Positions 21,398 through 32,700 of a stretch of 64,000 nt of DNA are shown piece by piece. Under the pieces are notes generated by a model. The model was not told the origin of the DNA. It saw only the letters and a program-made list of their open reading frames with translations, and searched no databases. The stretch comes from Parvularia atlantis (taxonomy: Eukaryota > Opisthokonta > Rotosphaerida), in contig CALSCO010001760.1 in NCBI GenBank assembly GCA_943704415.1, positions 1 to 64,000 on the forward strand, given 5' to 3'. The position numbers were made by a program, and so were the translations under genes. Within the stretch, counting starts at the first letter, position 1, and each line of letters begins with the position of its first letter.

Positions 21398-22145
21398 TCA
21401 CTTGATGTCGTTGAGAAAGTCAAACAGGTTCGTGGCCTTCTTGAGCCCCTCCACGGCCTGCGCGTCCGGCTCATACGGCTTCCAGTTCTTGGCGGCTGAT
21501 GCGCGTGCGCGCGCGTGCGGCGTGCGGCGTGCGCCATGGGTGAGCGATGCGGTTGGATGCGCGGCGGGCGAGGGGGGGCCAGTGAGCGCACTGTCGGCGG
21601 CCTCGAGCATGCGCAGGTCGCGGTCCAGCCGCGCGAGCTCGGCGATGGTCTTCGGGTCCTGCGGCGTGACGCACGTTTGAGCCACATGCACACGACCGCG
21701 ACCTCGACCGCGACCGCGACCGCGCATGCACCTTCTTGCGCCGCTCCTGCTCGGCCAGCTCCTCCGCCGTCGGCACCTTGCGCGCCACGCCCGTCAGCTT
21801 CTGCGCGAGGTGCGCGTCCTGCTTGACGGCCGTGGCCGTCACGACCGGCGTCTCGTCCGTCGGGCCGAGTTTGCTGCGCGCGCCGCCACCACCACCACCA
21901 CCACCACCACCGCGTCAGCTGTCCCACGCCTCGCGCCTCGCGCCGCGCGCCGTGCAGCACCTGCGGTCCGTGACCTTGACGGCCGAGGCAGGCATGCTCT
22001 CGAGCGCGGCCATGTGCGCCATCGTGCCGGGCGCGGCGAAGTGGGCGATGGGCGGGGCCGCCGCCGCCGCCGCCGCCACTGCAGCAACGGCCTTGCGCCC
22101 GGCCGCGGGCGTCGTCGTGGGCGTCGCGCCGTCGTCGCTGTCCAT
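21398..22145 (-). CDS. Hypothetical protein, conserved-looking C-terminus
   Basis: Four exons are inferred. The N-terminus MDSDDGATPTTTPAAGRKA is followed by an Ala-rich stretch. Later exons give SKLGPTDETPVVTATAVKQD, KLTGVARKVPTAEELAEQER, DPKTIAELARLDRDLRMLEA and AKNWKPYEPDAQAVEGLKKA, ending TNLFDFLNDIK. The middle is charged and probably helical (coiled-coil-like), and the protein is about 150 residues. There is no signal peptide or membrane span. I do not recognise the family. The exon ends fit the genome's GTGCG/CAG borders, which supports a real spliced gene. The (CCA)n run near 21888-21910 is in an intron. It diverges from the RhoGAP gene with 99 bases between starts. Confidence 0.55.
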
Positions 22146-22244
22146 GGTGCACGCAGGCGAGGAACTCTGGAGCAGACTCGGAACGTAAACAAGCCGGTTT
22201 CGTTTCAACGCCGTCGCGAGTCCGTTTCACAACGCCCAACTCGG

Positions 22245-24318
22245 ATGGCCGAGGCGCAGGACGCGATCGTCGTGCGCGTCGAGGCGCCGTTCCTCGACCT
22301 GAAAAAGTCGGTGCGGCTGCAGCGCGGCGCGACGGTGGGCGCGACGGTCGCCGTGCTGTGCGAGAAGGTGTGTGCGCCGCCGCCGCCCTGTGTCGCTTCT
22401 CACGCCGCGCAGGTCAACGCGCCGCCGACGCAGCAGTACGCGCTCTACGTCCCGGCCGACGCGGCGGCCGCGGCGCGCGCCGGGCGCACGGTGACGGCGG
22501 CGGGCGGCGCCGGGTGGCTGGACGCGGGGCGGACACTGGCGAGCTGCAACGTGAAGCAGGACGTGCGTCCGTCGTCGTCGCCCTCTGTTGTTGTCGACGG
22601 GCGGCGCTCACGACGCGCGCGTCGCCAGGACGTCGTCTACCTCAAGCGCGTGCCGGCGAGCGTCACCGTCGTCCTGCCCGACGGCGAGACGCGGCAGACG
22701 TTCGCCGTCGACCTGCACGCGCTCGTCGGCGACGTCGTCCGCGACCTCTGCGCCGACCTCGACGTCAAGCGCCCGCCCGAGGAGTTCTCGCTCGAGGGCG
22801 CGACGGACGGTGCCGCGACCGCCGCGCACGCTGCCCGCGCGCTGATCGTCCTCCCGCCGCGTGCGCCGCCGCAGTGCTCAACCGCGACGCGTCGCTCTAC
22901 GCCCAGGGCATCCGCGACGGCGGCACGTGCGCGCTGCGCCCGCGCAAGCACAACGCCAACTCGGCCGCGACCTTTGCGCGCAACGTCGGCGGGTTCATCC
23001 GCCAGAACGTGGCGCCGACGGTCGACCTGATCAAGGGCAAGGCCGCCAACATCGACTTTTTCGCCGCCGTGCGCAAGAACTCTGGTCTGCGCGCTGCTCG
23101 TTGGTGGAGCCGCCTACTCACGACGACGCGCAGTCACGCCGGCCGTTGCAGAGTCGTACGCGCGCGCCGAGGGCAGCAGCGCGTCGGCACCGACCGCACC
23201 AGGCGCAGCCGCCGCAGCAGCGGCACCGCCCGCCGCGCGCCTGTTTGGCGTGCCGCTCGAGCAGGGCGTCAAAGTCGGGTCAAACGCGTACGAGATCCCG
23301 CTCGTCATCGAGCGCGTGATCCAGTTTGTCGAGGCGCACCGTGTGCCGCCCGTCCCACCACCCCCGCCGGCGCGCGCGCTTACGGGTTACCGCGCACGCG
23401 CACAGACATGGACACCGAGGGCATCTTCCGCCTCTCGGGCGGGACGGGCGCGGTCACCCAGCTGCGCGAGCGCTTCAGCCGAGGTCTGCTGCGGCCCGTC
23501 TGCGCTGCACGCTCACGCGGTTCGGCGCGGCAGGCGAGGACGTCGACCTGACGACGCTGACGGACCCGCACGCGGCCACGGGCGTGCTCAAGATGTACCT
23601 GCGCGAGCTGCCCGAGCCGCTGCTCACATTCGACCGCTTCGAGCTCTTTGCGGGCATCGCGACGCGTGCGCCTGCACGCCTCGCACCCGCTCGTGCTCAC
23701 GCGGGCCGCAGCGCGCGCGACCGAGAGCGACATGCGGCACCGCTACTACCGCGCGATCGTGCGAACGCTGCCGCGGCCAAACTACGTCATGCTCAAGCGC
23801 CTCATGGGCTTCCTCTTGCGTGTGTCGGAGCACAAGGCCAGCAACAAGATGGGCTCGGTGGTGCGTTTGCCGCGGCTGTGCTCAGGCGCCCCGCGCATTG
23901 CTCACACTGTCACGCCAGAATCTTGCGACCGTCTTCGGGCCCAACCTGCTGCGCGAGCGCAACGAGTCGGCGCTGCAGGCTGTCGAGAACACGGGCCTGG
24001 TGGCGCAGGTGGTCGACGACCTGATCAACCACTACACCAAGATCTTCGAGGTGCGCGGCCGCGGGGCTCATGCTCGCACGGCTGCTGAGCAGTGCGTGCG
24101 TCGCAGCACACGGGCAAGGAGACCAAGTTCACGCACTTTGTGCGCACGCTCTACGCCTTCGCGGCCAACTCGCCCGCCGAGCTCTCGTTTGGCGAGAACA
24201 TGATCATCTGCGTGACCAACTCGGACGCGACCGACGGCTGGTGGGAGGGCGAGCTGCAGGGCGTGGGGGGCCTCTTCCCGGAGAACCACGTCAAGGTGCG
24301 CTCTTTCGCGCGCACACA

Positions 24319-24417
<99 letters not shown>

Positions 24418-25039
24418 GGGTGCTCAGCCTGCGTGCAGATCCTCATGGACCTGCGCGAAATGGAGTTCAGCGACGACATCTCGGCGGCCTCGCGCGTGCT
24501 GCGCGACGAGCTGCAAGAAGTGCAGGTGCGCGCGCCGCCGCGATTATGCCGCCGTGATTTCGCCCCGTGTCGTGCCGCTCAGCAAACATGCGCGCGGCCA
24601 GAAACTGCTCAAGGAGGACCAGCGCCGGCGCAAGGAGACCGAGGACCAGGTCATCGCGCTCGTCGTGCGCTTCCAGGCGCTTGAGCAGCGCCTGGTCGTG
24701 GCCGAGGCGATGTTCCACCAGCTGAGCAAGACCCGCGCCGCCGGTGCTGCCGCCAGCGACGTACCCGAGCCCGACACGACGCTCCAGCCAGCGACCGCAC
24801 AGCCGCCGAGCAGTCAGCCAGCCAGCAGTCAGCCGCCAAAATCGCTTACGAATCTGCCCATGCCGCCACCTGCGTCGGCGCCGAGCAAACCGAGCAAGCC
24901 GGGCGCGCCGCCGGCGATCTCGACGGCCGTGGACGCGGCGGCAACGCGCGCAGCGGCGACGCCCAAGCGGCTCTCGGCCGGGTCGCAGGCCCTCGAGAGC
25001 ATGTTTGACGAGCTGCAGGCGACGCTCGACACGCTGTAA
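22245..25039 (+). CDS. RhoGAP-SH3 protein with an N-terminal ubiquitin-like region
   Basis: A GTPase-activating protein for Rho/Rac/Cdc42 switches. The N-terminus (IVVRVEAPFLDLKKSVRLQR, QYALYVPADAA, DVVYLKRVPASVTVVLPDGE) looks like one or two ubiquitin-like or FERM-F0-like folds. The RhoGAP domain spans about 23260-24050: FGVPLEQGVKVGSNAYEIPL, TEGIFRLSGGTGAVTQLRE (with the arginine finger in GIFRLSG), VLKMYLRELPEPLLTFDRF, MLKRLMGFLLRVSEHKASN and NLATVFGPNLLRE. An SH3 domain follows (VRTLYAFAANSPAELSFGEN, DGWWEGELQGVGGLFPENHV). After it come a coiled coil (EDQRRRKETEDQVIALVVRF) and a Pro-rich tail. The gene has about ten introns; the one after the SH3 exon is largely a CA repeat. Confidence 0.9.
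24312..24415 (+). repeat. (CA)n microsatellite in a RhoGAP intron
   Basis: About 52 CA units, nearly perfect (one T interruption near 24325), starting a few bases after the donor of the intron that follows the SH3 exon. The repeat makes up most of that intron. The open frames through it are artefacts of the repeat. Confidence 0.97.
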
Positions 25040-25141
25040 GCATCACTTCTGGGTTTTTTTTTTTTGCTTTCATTCATGAGATGCTACGGCTGCCGCTGCG
25101 GACTTTGCGAGCATGTACGTAGAAGACACAACGAATTTCGC

Positions 25142-26658
25142 TCAGCGAACGTAGGGCGGGGGCAAGGGCTTGCTGTTCATGAACGTCTGCCCCTGCTGCT
25201 CCTGCGCGGGCATTGTGCGGATGGTCGATGCGGCCGAGGACGAGGGCGCGCCGCCGTAGAGCGCGTTGTTGGAGGCGTACACGCTCTGGTACGGGATCGG
25301 CTGCTGCTGCGCACGGCGGGCTGCACGTGAGCCGCGTGTGCGCGAGCACGGCTTGTGCGCGCGCACCATCGGGTACAGCGACGGCTGCGACGGCCCGCCG
25401 TACGTGGTCAGGTGCACACCTGGCGCACGGGCGGAGGTGAGCGGGGCAGAGCGAGTGAAGGAGGCCGCGCAGACGCACGCTCGCCCGCCGGCAGCAGGCG
25501 CTGCGTCTCGTCGTCGAGCCGGACGGGTCCGTTGTTGGCCTGGTCGTCCGACGCGGTGTCCGAGTTGCTGTCAACGCTGGCACTGCGCGGGCGCGCCGTG
25601 CCGGTGATGCTCGACATGAGGTCGTAGTGCCGGCTGGACCAGTTTGTCTGGATGATCATGAACAGCACGGCCTGGAAGACGGACGAGGCGACGATGACGA
25701 CGCCGATGCTCCCGTCGACGATGCCTGGCGCGCGCGGGGTTGGCGGTCACGGCGTGCAAAAGGGCCACGGGCGCGCGCGCACCCCACGCGAGGAACTCGA
25801 ACCACACGATCGGCGGGTACTGCATCAGGTTGTCGGCGCGGACGAGCGTCGCGAGGGTCGCGAAGACGGCGAGCGCGACGCCCGTCTTGAGCGCGTAGTC
25901 GAGGCCTTTTTTTTTTTCGGCGGGCGACGTGAGTGGCAAGCGGCACAAAGGTGGCCCGATGATGGGGGGAGTGCCGCGCACCGACGAGGACGAAGAACGA
26001 GCCGAGGACGGACGTGCTGAAGATGACGGCGGTCTTGGCGCGGAGCAGCGTGAGCAGCAGCATGACCACGACCATCGCGCCGGTCGTGCCCGCGAGCACG
26101 ACCGTCTCGTATTGCCGCTCGGGTGCTGCGCGCGCCACGTCCGTTAGCCGCGCGGGATCCCGCCGCCCCGTCGACGTCGCGCACCGATTGGCAGCGACAG
26201 GAGGAACGCGGCCATCAGCACGGCGTTGGCCGCGACGAGCACGACCAGCCGCGTGCGCGAGAAGACTGCGAGGATGACGCTGACGACGAACCCCGTGGCC
26301 GCGCCGATGCCGAGGTTGACTGAACGACGCGACGCACGCCGCACGACAACGGTCACGTCAGGCCACGTCGCAGGAGCGGGATCCCGCAACCCGCACGCAC
26401 GCGCGGGGTCCGTGCTGCTCGAGAAGCGGTCGAGCAGGTGGTAGCACACGCCGCCGAAGCCCAGCAGCCCCACCAGCAGCGCCGCCAGCAGCGTCTGACG
26501 GCAGCCGAAGAGGCCGAGGAACACGCCGGTCACCGTCACCAGCGCTGCGGGTCGCGCGCCTCCCGCCGTCAGCGCCCTGCTCGCTGCGGCCTGGCCCGTG
26601 CGCCCCCCGCGGACGCACACACGAGCACGTCGTTGGCCACGTCCCACTGGAAGTCCAT
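25142..26658 (-). CDS. Multi-pass membrane protein, TMEM198/DUF4203-like
   Basis: The first exon gives MDFQWDVANDVLV. Later exons supply about six or seven hydrophobic spans: VTVTGVFLGLFGCRQTLLAA, LVGLLGFGGVCYHLL, LGIGAATGFVVSVILAVF, VLVAANAVLMAAFLL, VVLAGTTGAMVVVMLLLTLL, VIFSTSVLGSFFVLVG and ALKTGVALAVFATLATLV. The repeated small-residue G-x-x-G pattern resembles TMEM198/DUF4203 proteins, but this is a judgement by eye. The C-terminal part is cytoplasmic and polar: it includes SVFQAVLFMIIQTNWSSRHY, then SASVDSNSDTASDDQANNG, and ends NSKPLPPPYVR, a PPxY-like motif (PPPY) that could bind a WW domain of a Nedd4-type ligase. Stops in the genomic frame are removed by short introns. No enzyme signature is seen. 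Confidence 0.6.
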
Positions 26659-26743
26659 GGCACGGCGAGCGCGGCTTGTTGCACAAAAGCAAGCAAAGTG
26701 GGACATCCCCCGTGATCCGTAGGCCTGACACATCGATCAGGCT

Positions 26744-28123
26744 TCACGAACGCTGCGACGCGCGCGGACGCGGCTCGCGGCGCTGGTCAAAGCCCTTGAA
26801 GTCGCCCGTGAACGGCGCGACGTGCGTCATGACCTCGGCGAAGAAGTTCCAGTCGAGCATCTTGGCCAGGAACACCTTCATCGCCTGCGTGACAAGGCCC
26901 TGCGTCGTCGCCGTCGCCGTTGTCAGAAGCAGCATGCACCGGCAAGCGCCGGACGCGCCTGGTCGACCACCGTGAACCGCCCCGCCGCCGTGAAGATGGC
27001 GTCGGCGATCACGCGCGGCGGCTGGCCCAGGCTGGCCGACGCGATCACGGCCTGCATGCCGTCCGCGTTGTTGTAGAACCTGTGCGGCCGTCAAGGACCC
27101 GCTCGGCCGGTGCACACGCGCGCGCGGCGCGCACCGTGTCGAGATCGGGCTCGGGTGCACGACGACGACGTCGATGCCGAACGACTTGACCTCGGCGCTG
27201 ATCGAGGCCGCAAAGGTTGTGAGGAACGCCTTGGTGGACGCGTACCTGGCGCCGGCGTCGCGCGTCAGTCGTGCGCGCGCGGGGCGCGAGCGGGCGGGCG
27301 CACATCGCGGCGAGCGGCGTCGGGATGAACCCGGCCGACGACGACGTGAAAGCGATCAGCCCGCGCTGCTTGCGGTCGAGCATCTTGTTGATGAAGTGGT
27401 GCGAGAGCTTGACGGCCGCGGTCGCGTTGACCTCGTAGTTGCGCATGTTGCTGCGGGCCCCCATCAGCCCGCCGCCACCGTGCACCCACGCGGGCGCACG
27501 CCACCGGTCAAGTGAGTTCTCGAAGAAGAAGCCCGTCGTGATGTAGCCGGCGTTGCTGCGGGCGCACACGCGCGTGTGAGCGACGTCCGACCACGGGCAG
27601 GCGCGCGCACTTGAAGACGAGCTGGATGGGCAGGTCGTCGGTCATCGAGGCGATCTTGCCGAGGTAGTCGCCCTGCGACAGGTCGACCGGCACGGCGCGG
27701 AAGGTGACCTTTGGGAACTCCTTCGGCAGGTCGGACATGGCCTCCTGCTCGCGGCGCGCCGTGAGCCGTCGGCGTGCGTCTATCGAGCGAGAGCGCGCGC
27801 GCACCTTGAGCAGCTTGTCGTCGAGCGCGGCGATGGCCACGTTGATGCCCTGCGACGCTAGCTTCTGCGCGATCGCCTTGCCTATCCCCGACGAGCCGCC
27901 TGCGCCGCGACCCGCGCTCAGCCGACGACGGCGCGGTTCTCACGCGGCGCGCACCGGTCACGATGGCCCACTGCGCGTCGTAGCGCTTGCGCAGGTCCTG
28001 CGGGGCGAGCAGCCAGCCGTAGGCGAGGACGGGGAGGGCGTACGTCACGAGCGCGACCGCGCCAAACACGGCGCAGGCCGCCCAGAGCCAGCCGAGGACG
28101 GCGCCGACGACGACGTCCAGCAT
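26744..28123 (-). CDS. Membrane-anchored short-chain dehydrogenase (KDSR/HSD17B12 type)
   Basis: An NAD(P)H-dependent SDR anchored in the ER, probably reducing a 3-keto lipid (3-ketodihydrosphingosine or 3-ketoacyl-CoA) or a hydroxysteroid. An N-terminal membrane span (VVVGAVLGWLWAACAVFGAV) precedes the Rossmann fold: WAIVTGA, then the Gly-rich GGSSGIGKAIAQKLASQG. The NAG motif is seen in FKNAGYITTGFF and the Ser of the catalytic triad in LIAFTSSSAGFIPTPLA. The YxxxK motif lies in YASTKAFLTTFAASISAEVK, with VVVVHPSPI after it. The C-terminal region has a further hydrophobic stretch. About eight introns interrupt it. All catalytic residues are present. Substrate assignment rests only on the membrane anchor and general resemblance. 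It shares a 123-base promoter region with the NSDHL-like sterol gene. Confidence 0.78.
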
Positions 28124-28246
28124 GGTGAAACCAGAAGTAGCATGACAGATCAGGCCATTCTGCCTCCATGGCCGCGCGGCCATGCGCCGCCCACTCCGCG
28201 GCCATGCGCCGCCATGCGCCGCCCACTCCGCGGCCATGTTTCCAGC
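28124..28246. promoter_or_regulatory. Bidirectional promoter of the SDR and NSDHL-like genes, with tandem repeats
   Basis: The 123 bases between two divergent start codons. ATCAGGCCAT at 28149-28158 fits the general form of a sterol-regulatory (SREBP/Sre1) element and is nearly the same as a site in the sterol methyltransferase promoter. From about 28163 to 28246 there is an imperfect tandem repeat with unit GCGGCCATGCGCCGCCCACT plus CC. It brings several out-of-frame ATG triplets before the real NSDHL-like start. No factor binding has been shown; this is motif reading only. Confidence 0.45.
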
Positions 28247-29639
28247 ATGCCGGCGAAGGCGGCACGGTTCAACTGGACGGTGCGCGGCGCGCGTCTCGCG
28301 TCTCGCTCTCGTCGACGCGGCGGCGCGCGGCGCGCGGCGCGCAGGACACGACGGCCGTCGTTGTCGGCGGCGCCGGCTTCCTCGGCGCGCACCTCGTGGC
28401 CGAGCTGCAGACGCACGGCGCGCGCGTGGTCGTGTTTGACGTGCGCGCGCCGGTCGCGCTGGGCGAGCGCGTCACGGCCGTCGTCGGCGACCTGTGCGAC
28501 CGCGGCGACCTCGCGCGCGCCTTTGCCGGCGCCGACGTCGTCTTCAACGTCGCGTCGCCGCACCCCGAGTCGCCCGACACGTGCGCCGGCCGTGTGGCGC
28601 GCACGAGAAGCGGCCTCACAACGGCCCGCAGACGCGTCTTTGACAAGGTCAACATCGACGGCACGCGCACGGTGATCGAGGCGTGTCGTGCGGCGGGCGT
28701 CAAGGTGCAGCGTGCGACGTGCGACCTGCAGCGCGCGCGGATGCGCCGTGCTCACGCCGACCGCGCAGCGCCTCGTCCTCACCAGCAGCGCCAGCGTCGT
28801 GTACAGCGGCGTCGACCTCGAGAACGGCGACGAGTCGCTGCCGTACGCGGCGCACCCGCAGGACTACTACGCCTACAGCAAGATCCAGCAGGAGAAGGCG
28901 CGGCGGCGATGGCGGCAGCAGCGACGCGGACGCGCCGTGGCTGATCGATCCGCGCAGATCGTGCTCCAGGCCAACGCGTCCGACCTCATGACCGTCGCCG
29001 TGCGCCCGCACTTCATCTACGGCCCGCGCGACCAGCCCGTGACGGCGATGGTGCAGCAGGGGCGCGCCGGCCGCCTCAAGTACATAATCGGGTGCGCCCC
29101 GCTGTACCGCCGCATGCGCGCCTACGGCTGATCGCCGCCGCACGGCGCGCCGCAGCAACGGCAAGAACCTCACGTCCGTCACCTTCGTCAAGAACGTCGC
29201 CTACGCCATGGTCCTCGCGGCCGAGCACCTCTACCCGGGCTCGCCGGCGTGCGGCCAGGCACGCTGCCCCGCACACGCTGCCCTGCCCATACACTGCTCA
29301 CGTGCGCGCGCGCAGGCGTACCACGTCGACGACGGCGCGCCGGTCGGCTTCTGGCAGTTTGCGGGCGACGTGATGGAGCTGTGGGGCATGCCGCGCCCGT
29401 CCGTGCCGCTGCCGTACGGCCTGCTGCTGGCGCTGTCGATCCTTGTGTCGTGGGTGCTCGCGCTCCTCCGCCCGCTCACGGGCGAGATCAAGTTCGCGTT
29501 CAGCCCCTCGCGCATCCGCCTCGCCGGGACGCACCACTACTACAGCAGCGCGCGGGCCCGGCGCGACCTCGGCTACAAGCCACCCTTCACAACGGCGGAG
29601 GGCCTCGCGTTCACGCGCAAGCACAGTCCGCCGCTCTGA
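28247..29639 (+). CDS. NSDHL: Sterol-4-alpha-carboxylate 3-dehydrogenase-like protein (3-beta-HSD family)
   Basis: In sterol synthesis this enzyme (ERG26 in yeast) oxidises and decarboxylates the C4-carboxysterol on the ER. A short first exon MPAKAARFNWT is spliced to DTTAVVVGGAGFLGAHLVAE, which carries the NAD-binding GGAGFLG. The following exons give FNVASPHPESPDT, KVNIDGTRTVIEACRAAGVK, LVLTSSASVVYSGVDLENGD (catalytic Ser), YYAYSKIQQEKA (YxxxK) and VAVRPHFIYGPRDQPV. The C-terminal part has HVDDGAPVGFWQFAGDVME and a membrane span (YGLLLALSILVSWVLALLRP), as expected for NSDHL. It ends with ARRDLGYKPPFTTAEGLAFT. Length is about 370 residues. A general 3-beta-HSD role cannot be excluded, but the neighbouring sterol genes favour the sterol C4 step. 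Confidence 0.83.
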
Positions 29640-29703
29640 TGTTGCTCTCTGCTTGTGTGTACGGGCGGCGCGCACGGGGTGCCGCGTGCAAATGTGCAGT
29701 GAG

Positions 29704-32700
29704 TCAGAACATGGAAGACTGCGTGCGCTGGTGCCCGCCGCCCTTGAAGAACTTGAACTTGAACCCGGCAGGCTTGTCGGGCGATGGCGGCTTGGCGCCA
29801 TTGGCGGGCACGGGCAGAGACGCCTTGGCCGTTTCAGGCGAGCGCAGCATGCGCGTGAGCAGGGACGCCGTCGACGCCACGGGCGACGCCGCCGACAGCG
29901 CCGCAGCCTCCTCGTCGCCGTCCTCGTGCCCGGCCTCGCCCTCGGGCGCCGACCCGTCGCCCGCCCCCTCGTGCGCGCTGGGTGAGCCGCGCGACTCACC
30001 ATTGTCGCTGAGCAGCGACGGTGACACTGAGTGCAGCAGGTCTGCGCACGACGCAATCAGCGGGCTCGTTGTTGCGCGCCCAGCACGCGGTGCGCACCGG
30101 GACTGGACTCGGACGGCGGCGTGCGCACGCGCAGTTCGCGCTGCGACGAGTGCGACGCGGCCGCGGCCACGAGTTTGTGCGACGACGTCGTCGGCGAGCG
30201 CGCCCCGCCGAGCCAGCTGTTGATCCGGTCCGACACGCTCATCGTGCGCGACACCTTGGCCGGCTTCATCGGCTTGTCGGCTGGCAGAGCGCGCTCAGCC
30301 AAGACGTGCGCACACAGTGCAACCGGGCGCACCGACGACGGCGTCGTACTGCCGCGTGAACAGCGAGTCAAAGTCGACCTCGAGCAGGCTCAGGATCTTG
30401 GTCAGCAGCAGCAGCCTGCAGTTCTCGTCGTACAGGAACGCCGACGGCAGGTACCTGCGGCTGCGGGGTGCGCGCGCATGTGTCGGCGGGGCTGTGCAGT
30501 GACCAGCGGCGGCCGCGCACTTGATGTGCTCCCGGTCCGACAGCATTAGGTCCATGTGGTTGTACAGCTCCTTCTTCTCGAGCGACAGGCGGATCCACGC
30601 GCGCGCCCGGCTCACGTTGGCCTTGAGCTGTCGCGCTGCGTGAGCACGGCGCAGCAGCGACGCTGCCCTCACGCACGTGCGGCATCTGCTCCACAAAGGC
30701 CACGTCCGCCGCGATCTGCGAGATCGCGCACTCGCGCACAAAGTCCCAGAACGCGGCGCTGTCACGCGACGCTGGCGCGCACGCACGCTCAGCGATATCG
30801 CGCAGCAGGCCGCGCGTGCTCGCACCCGACAACGTAGCGCGCTCGGTCCGGTCGTGCGCAAAGATGCGCTCGAGCACGTTGCAAAAACCCAGGATGCCTG
30901 CATCCTGCGCGGCCTGCACGTCCGCCAGCGAGCGCTTGCTCTGGCCTGGCGCCCGCTCGTGAGCAGCCCGCGCGGCTCGCACGCCCGCGCGGCTCGCACC
31001 CTTCTTGTGCGAGCACGAGACGATCAGGTGCACGGTGCACTCGGAGAACTTTTGCAGCAGCATGTCCTTGAGCTGCGATGAGGCGTCTGTGCGTGGCGGC
31101 GCGTGCATCAGCCACGCCCAGGCATGCGCGTGCAGCGCGCACCGCCCGTGTTGCTCGTGCTGATCATCTGCGCCGACCGGGCCATCATCTGCGTCTTGCG
31201 CCGCGACTCGGTCGCCACTCCCGCCGACGACGTGCGCCGCAGCGGCTCTGGCAAGCTCTGCGCGCAGCACGCGAGCTCAGCGACGCTCAGGCGCACCGAG
31301 CGGGCGCACTTCGGGGAAGACCGCGCGGTCAAACAGCGGGAAGCTGTGCAGACGCTCATCTGCCAAGGGCCCGACGGCTGAGCCACCTGGCACGCCAGCA
31401 GCGAATGCGCGGCGCACCCGTGAGCACGCCAGGCGGGAAGCTGAAGCCCTCGGTCGTCGCCTTGATCCATTCACGCGCCGCGGGCATCTCCTCAAACTCG
31501 ACCGGCACACGGAAGTGCTGCTGTGACTCGTCGTCGGTCGAGTTGCTGTACTGCGTGGCGCGGGCGACAGCGGTTAGCGCGTGCGGTAGCGGTGCGCAGC
31601 GCCACGCACGCACCATGTCGATGCATGCGTCAAAGAACTCGATCTCCGGGTCGTCCTGGTCGTCTAGGCGCGCCTCGACGAACGCCGTGAACATCTGCGA
31701 CTGCAGGAACAGCGCCAGGAAGGGGCGGCTGCTCGGCGCCTGCTCGGTCAGGAAGCCGTTGATGTCAAACTGGCGCCGCACAGGCGTGTCAGTCGACGTT
31801 GGCGGATCACGCTATGCACAGGCCGCACCCGCACGGTGTCGGACAGCTGTGCGAGGTTGGCCGACAGCGCGGACCCGCTCGCGTCCGGCCCGCGGTCGCC
31901 GTCGTACTGCGACACGCGGCGCTCCAGGCGCGGGTGCGCGCCGTCGTCCGACGCGGGTGTGCCGGCGTGCGAGCCGTCCCAGCTGCCGTGACCGTGGCCG
32001 TCGCCGATCGGGAGCGGCGCCGAGCTCTGCGCAGCATGAGCGCATGCATCCACACCCGGGCGCGTCTGCCTGCCGCACCGGTGTGCTGCCGAGCGAGCTG
32101 CCGACGTGGTCTTTGTCCAGCAGGAAGCTCTGGTAGTTGCTCAGGATCGACAGGAAGAACGCGAGGAAGATCTCCTGCACGAAGCGGATCATGGCCCGCG
32201 CACTCATGCTGTGTGTGTGCGCGCCGCGTCAGCAGAAACGCGCGGCAGCGCCGCACGCACGTCTCCGTCGGCTGCCCCTTGGATTCTGCGACGCTGAGGA
32301 GTGCCGCGCGGAGCACGTCACGCTCGCGCTCGGGCAGGGGCGGCATCTCCTCCTGCCCGAAGTGGATCTCGTCCTCGTCCAGGTGCACGACGATGACCTG
32401 CGCGCACATGTGTTGGACGGCGCACGCTGCACGGCCCCCGCGCGCGCGCACGTCGGGCGGCAGGTCGAGTGCGGCCACGCTCTCCTCGCTGAAGATGCCG
32501 ACAATGTAGGGCATGGGTGCCTCGACCACGTGGCGCAGCTTGGACGAGAGGTTGGGGATGTAGCAGCCGACCCAGTAGAACGGAAAGACGAACTGGCGTG
32601 GGGGGGCATGAGCCGATGAGGCAGCGGACGAGCGGCGGGCGCGCACCTTGGTCATCGTCTCGGCCACGTCCGTAAGCAGGTGCAGCTGCGACGAGAGTAG

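Noticed and set aside
24092-25039. Open frames with long His-Thr or Val-Cys repeats across the CA run
   Set aside because: These come from reading the (CA)n microsatellite in different frames; the run is inside an intron between well-supported SH3 and coiled-coil exons.
28163-28246. A CRISPR-like array in the 22-base repeats
   Set aside because: The repeats are directly abutting and imperfect with no spacers, and the context is a eukaryotic promoter.
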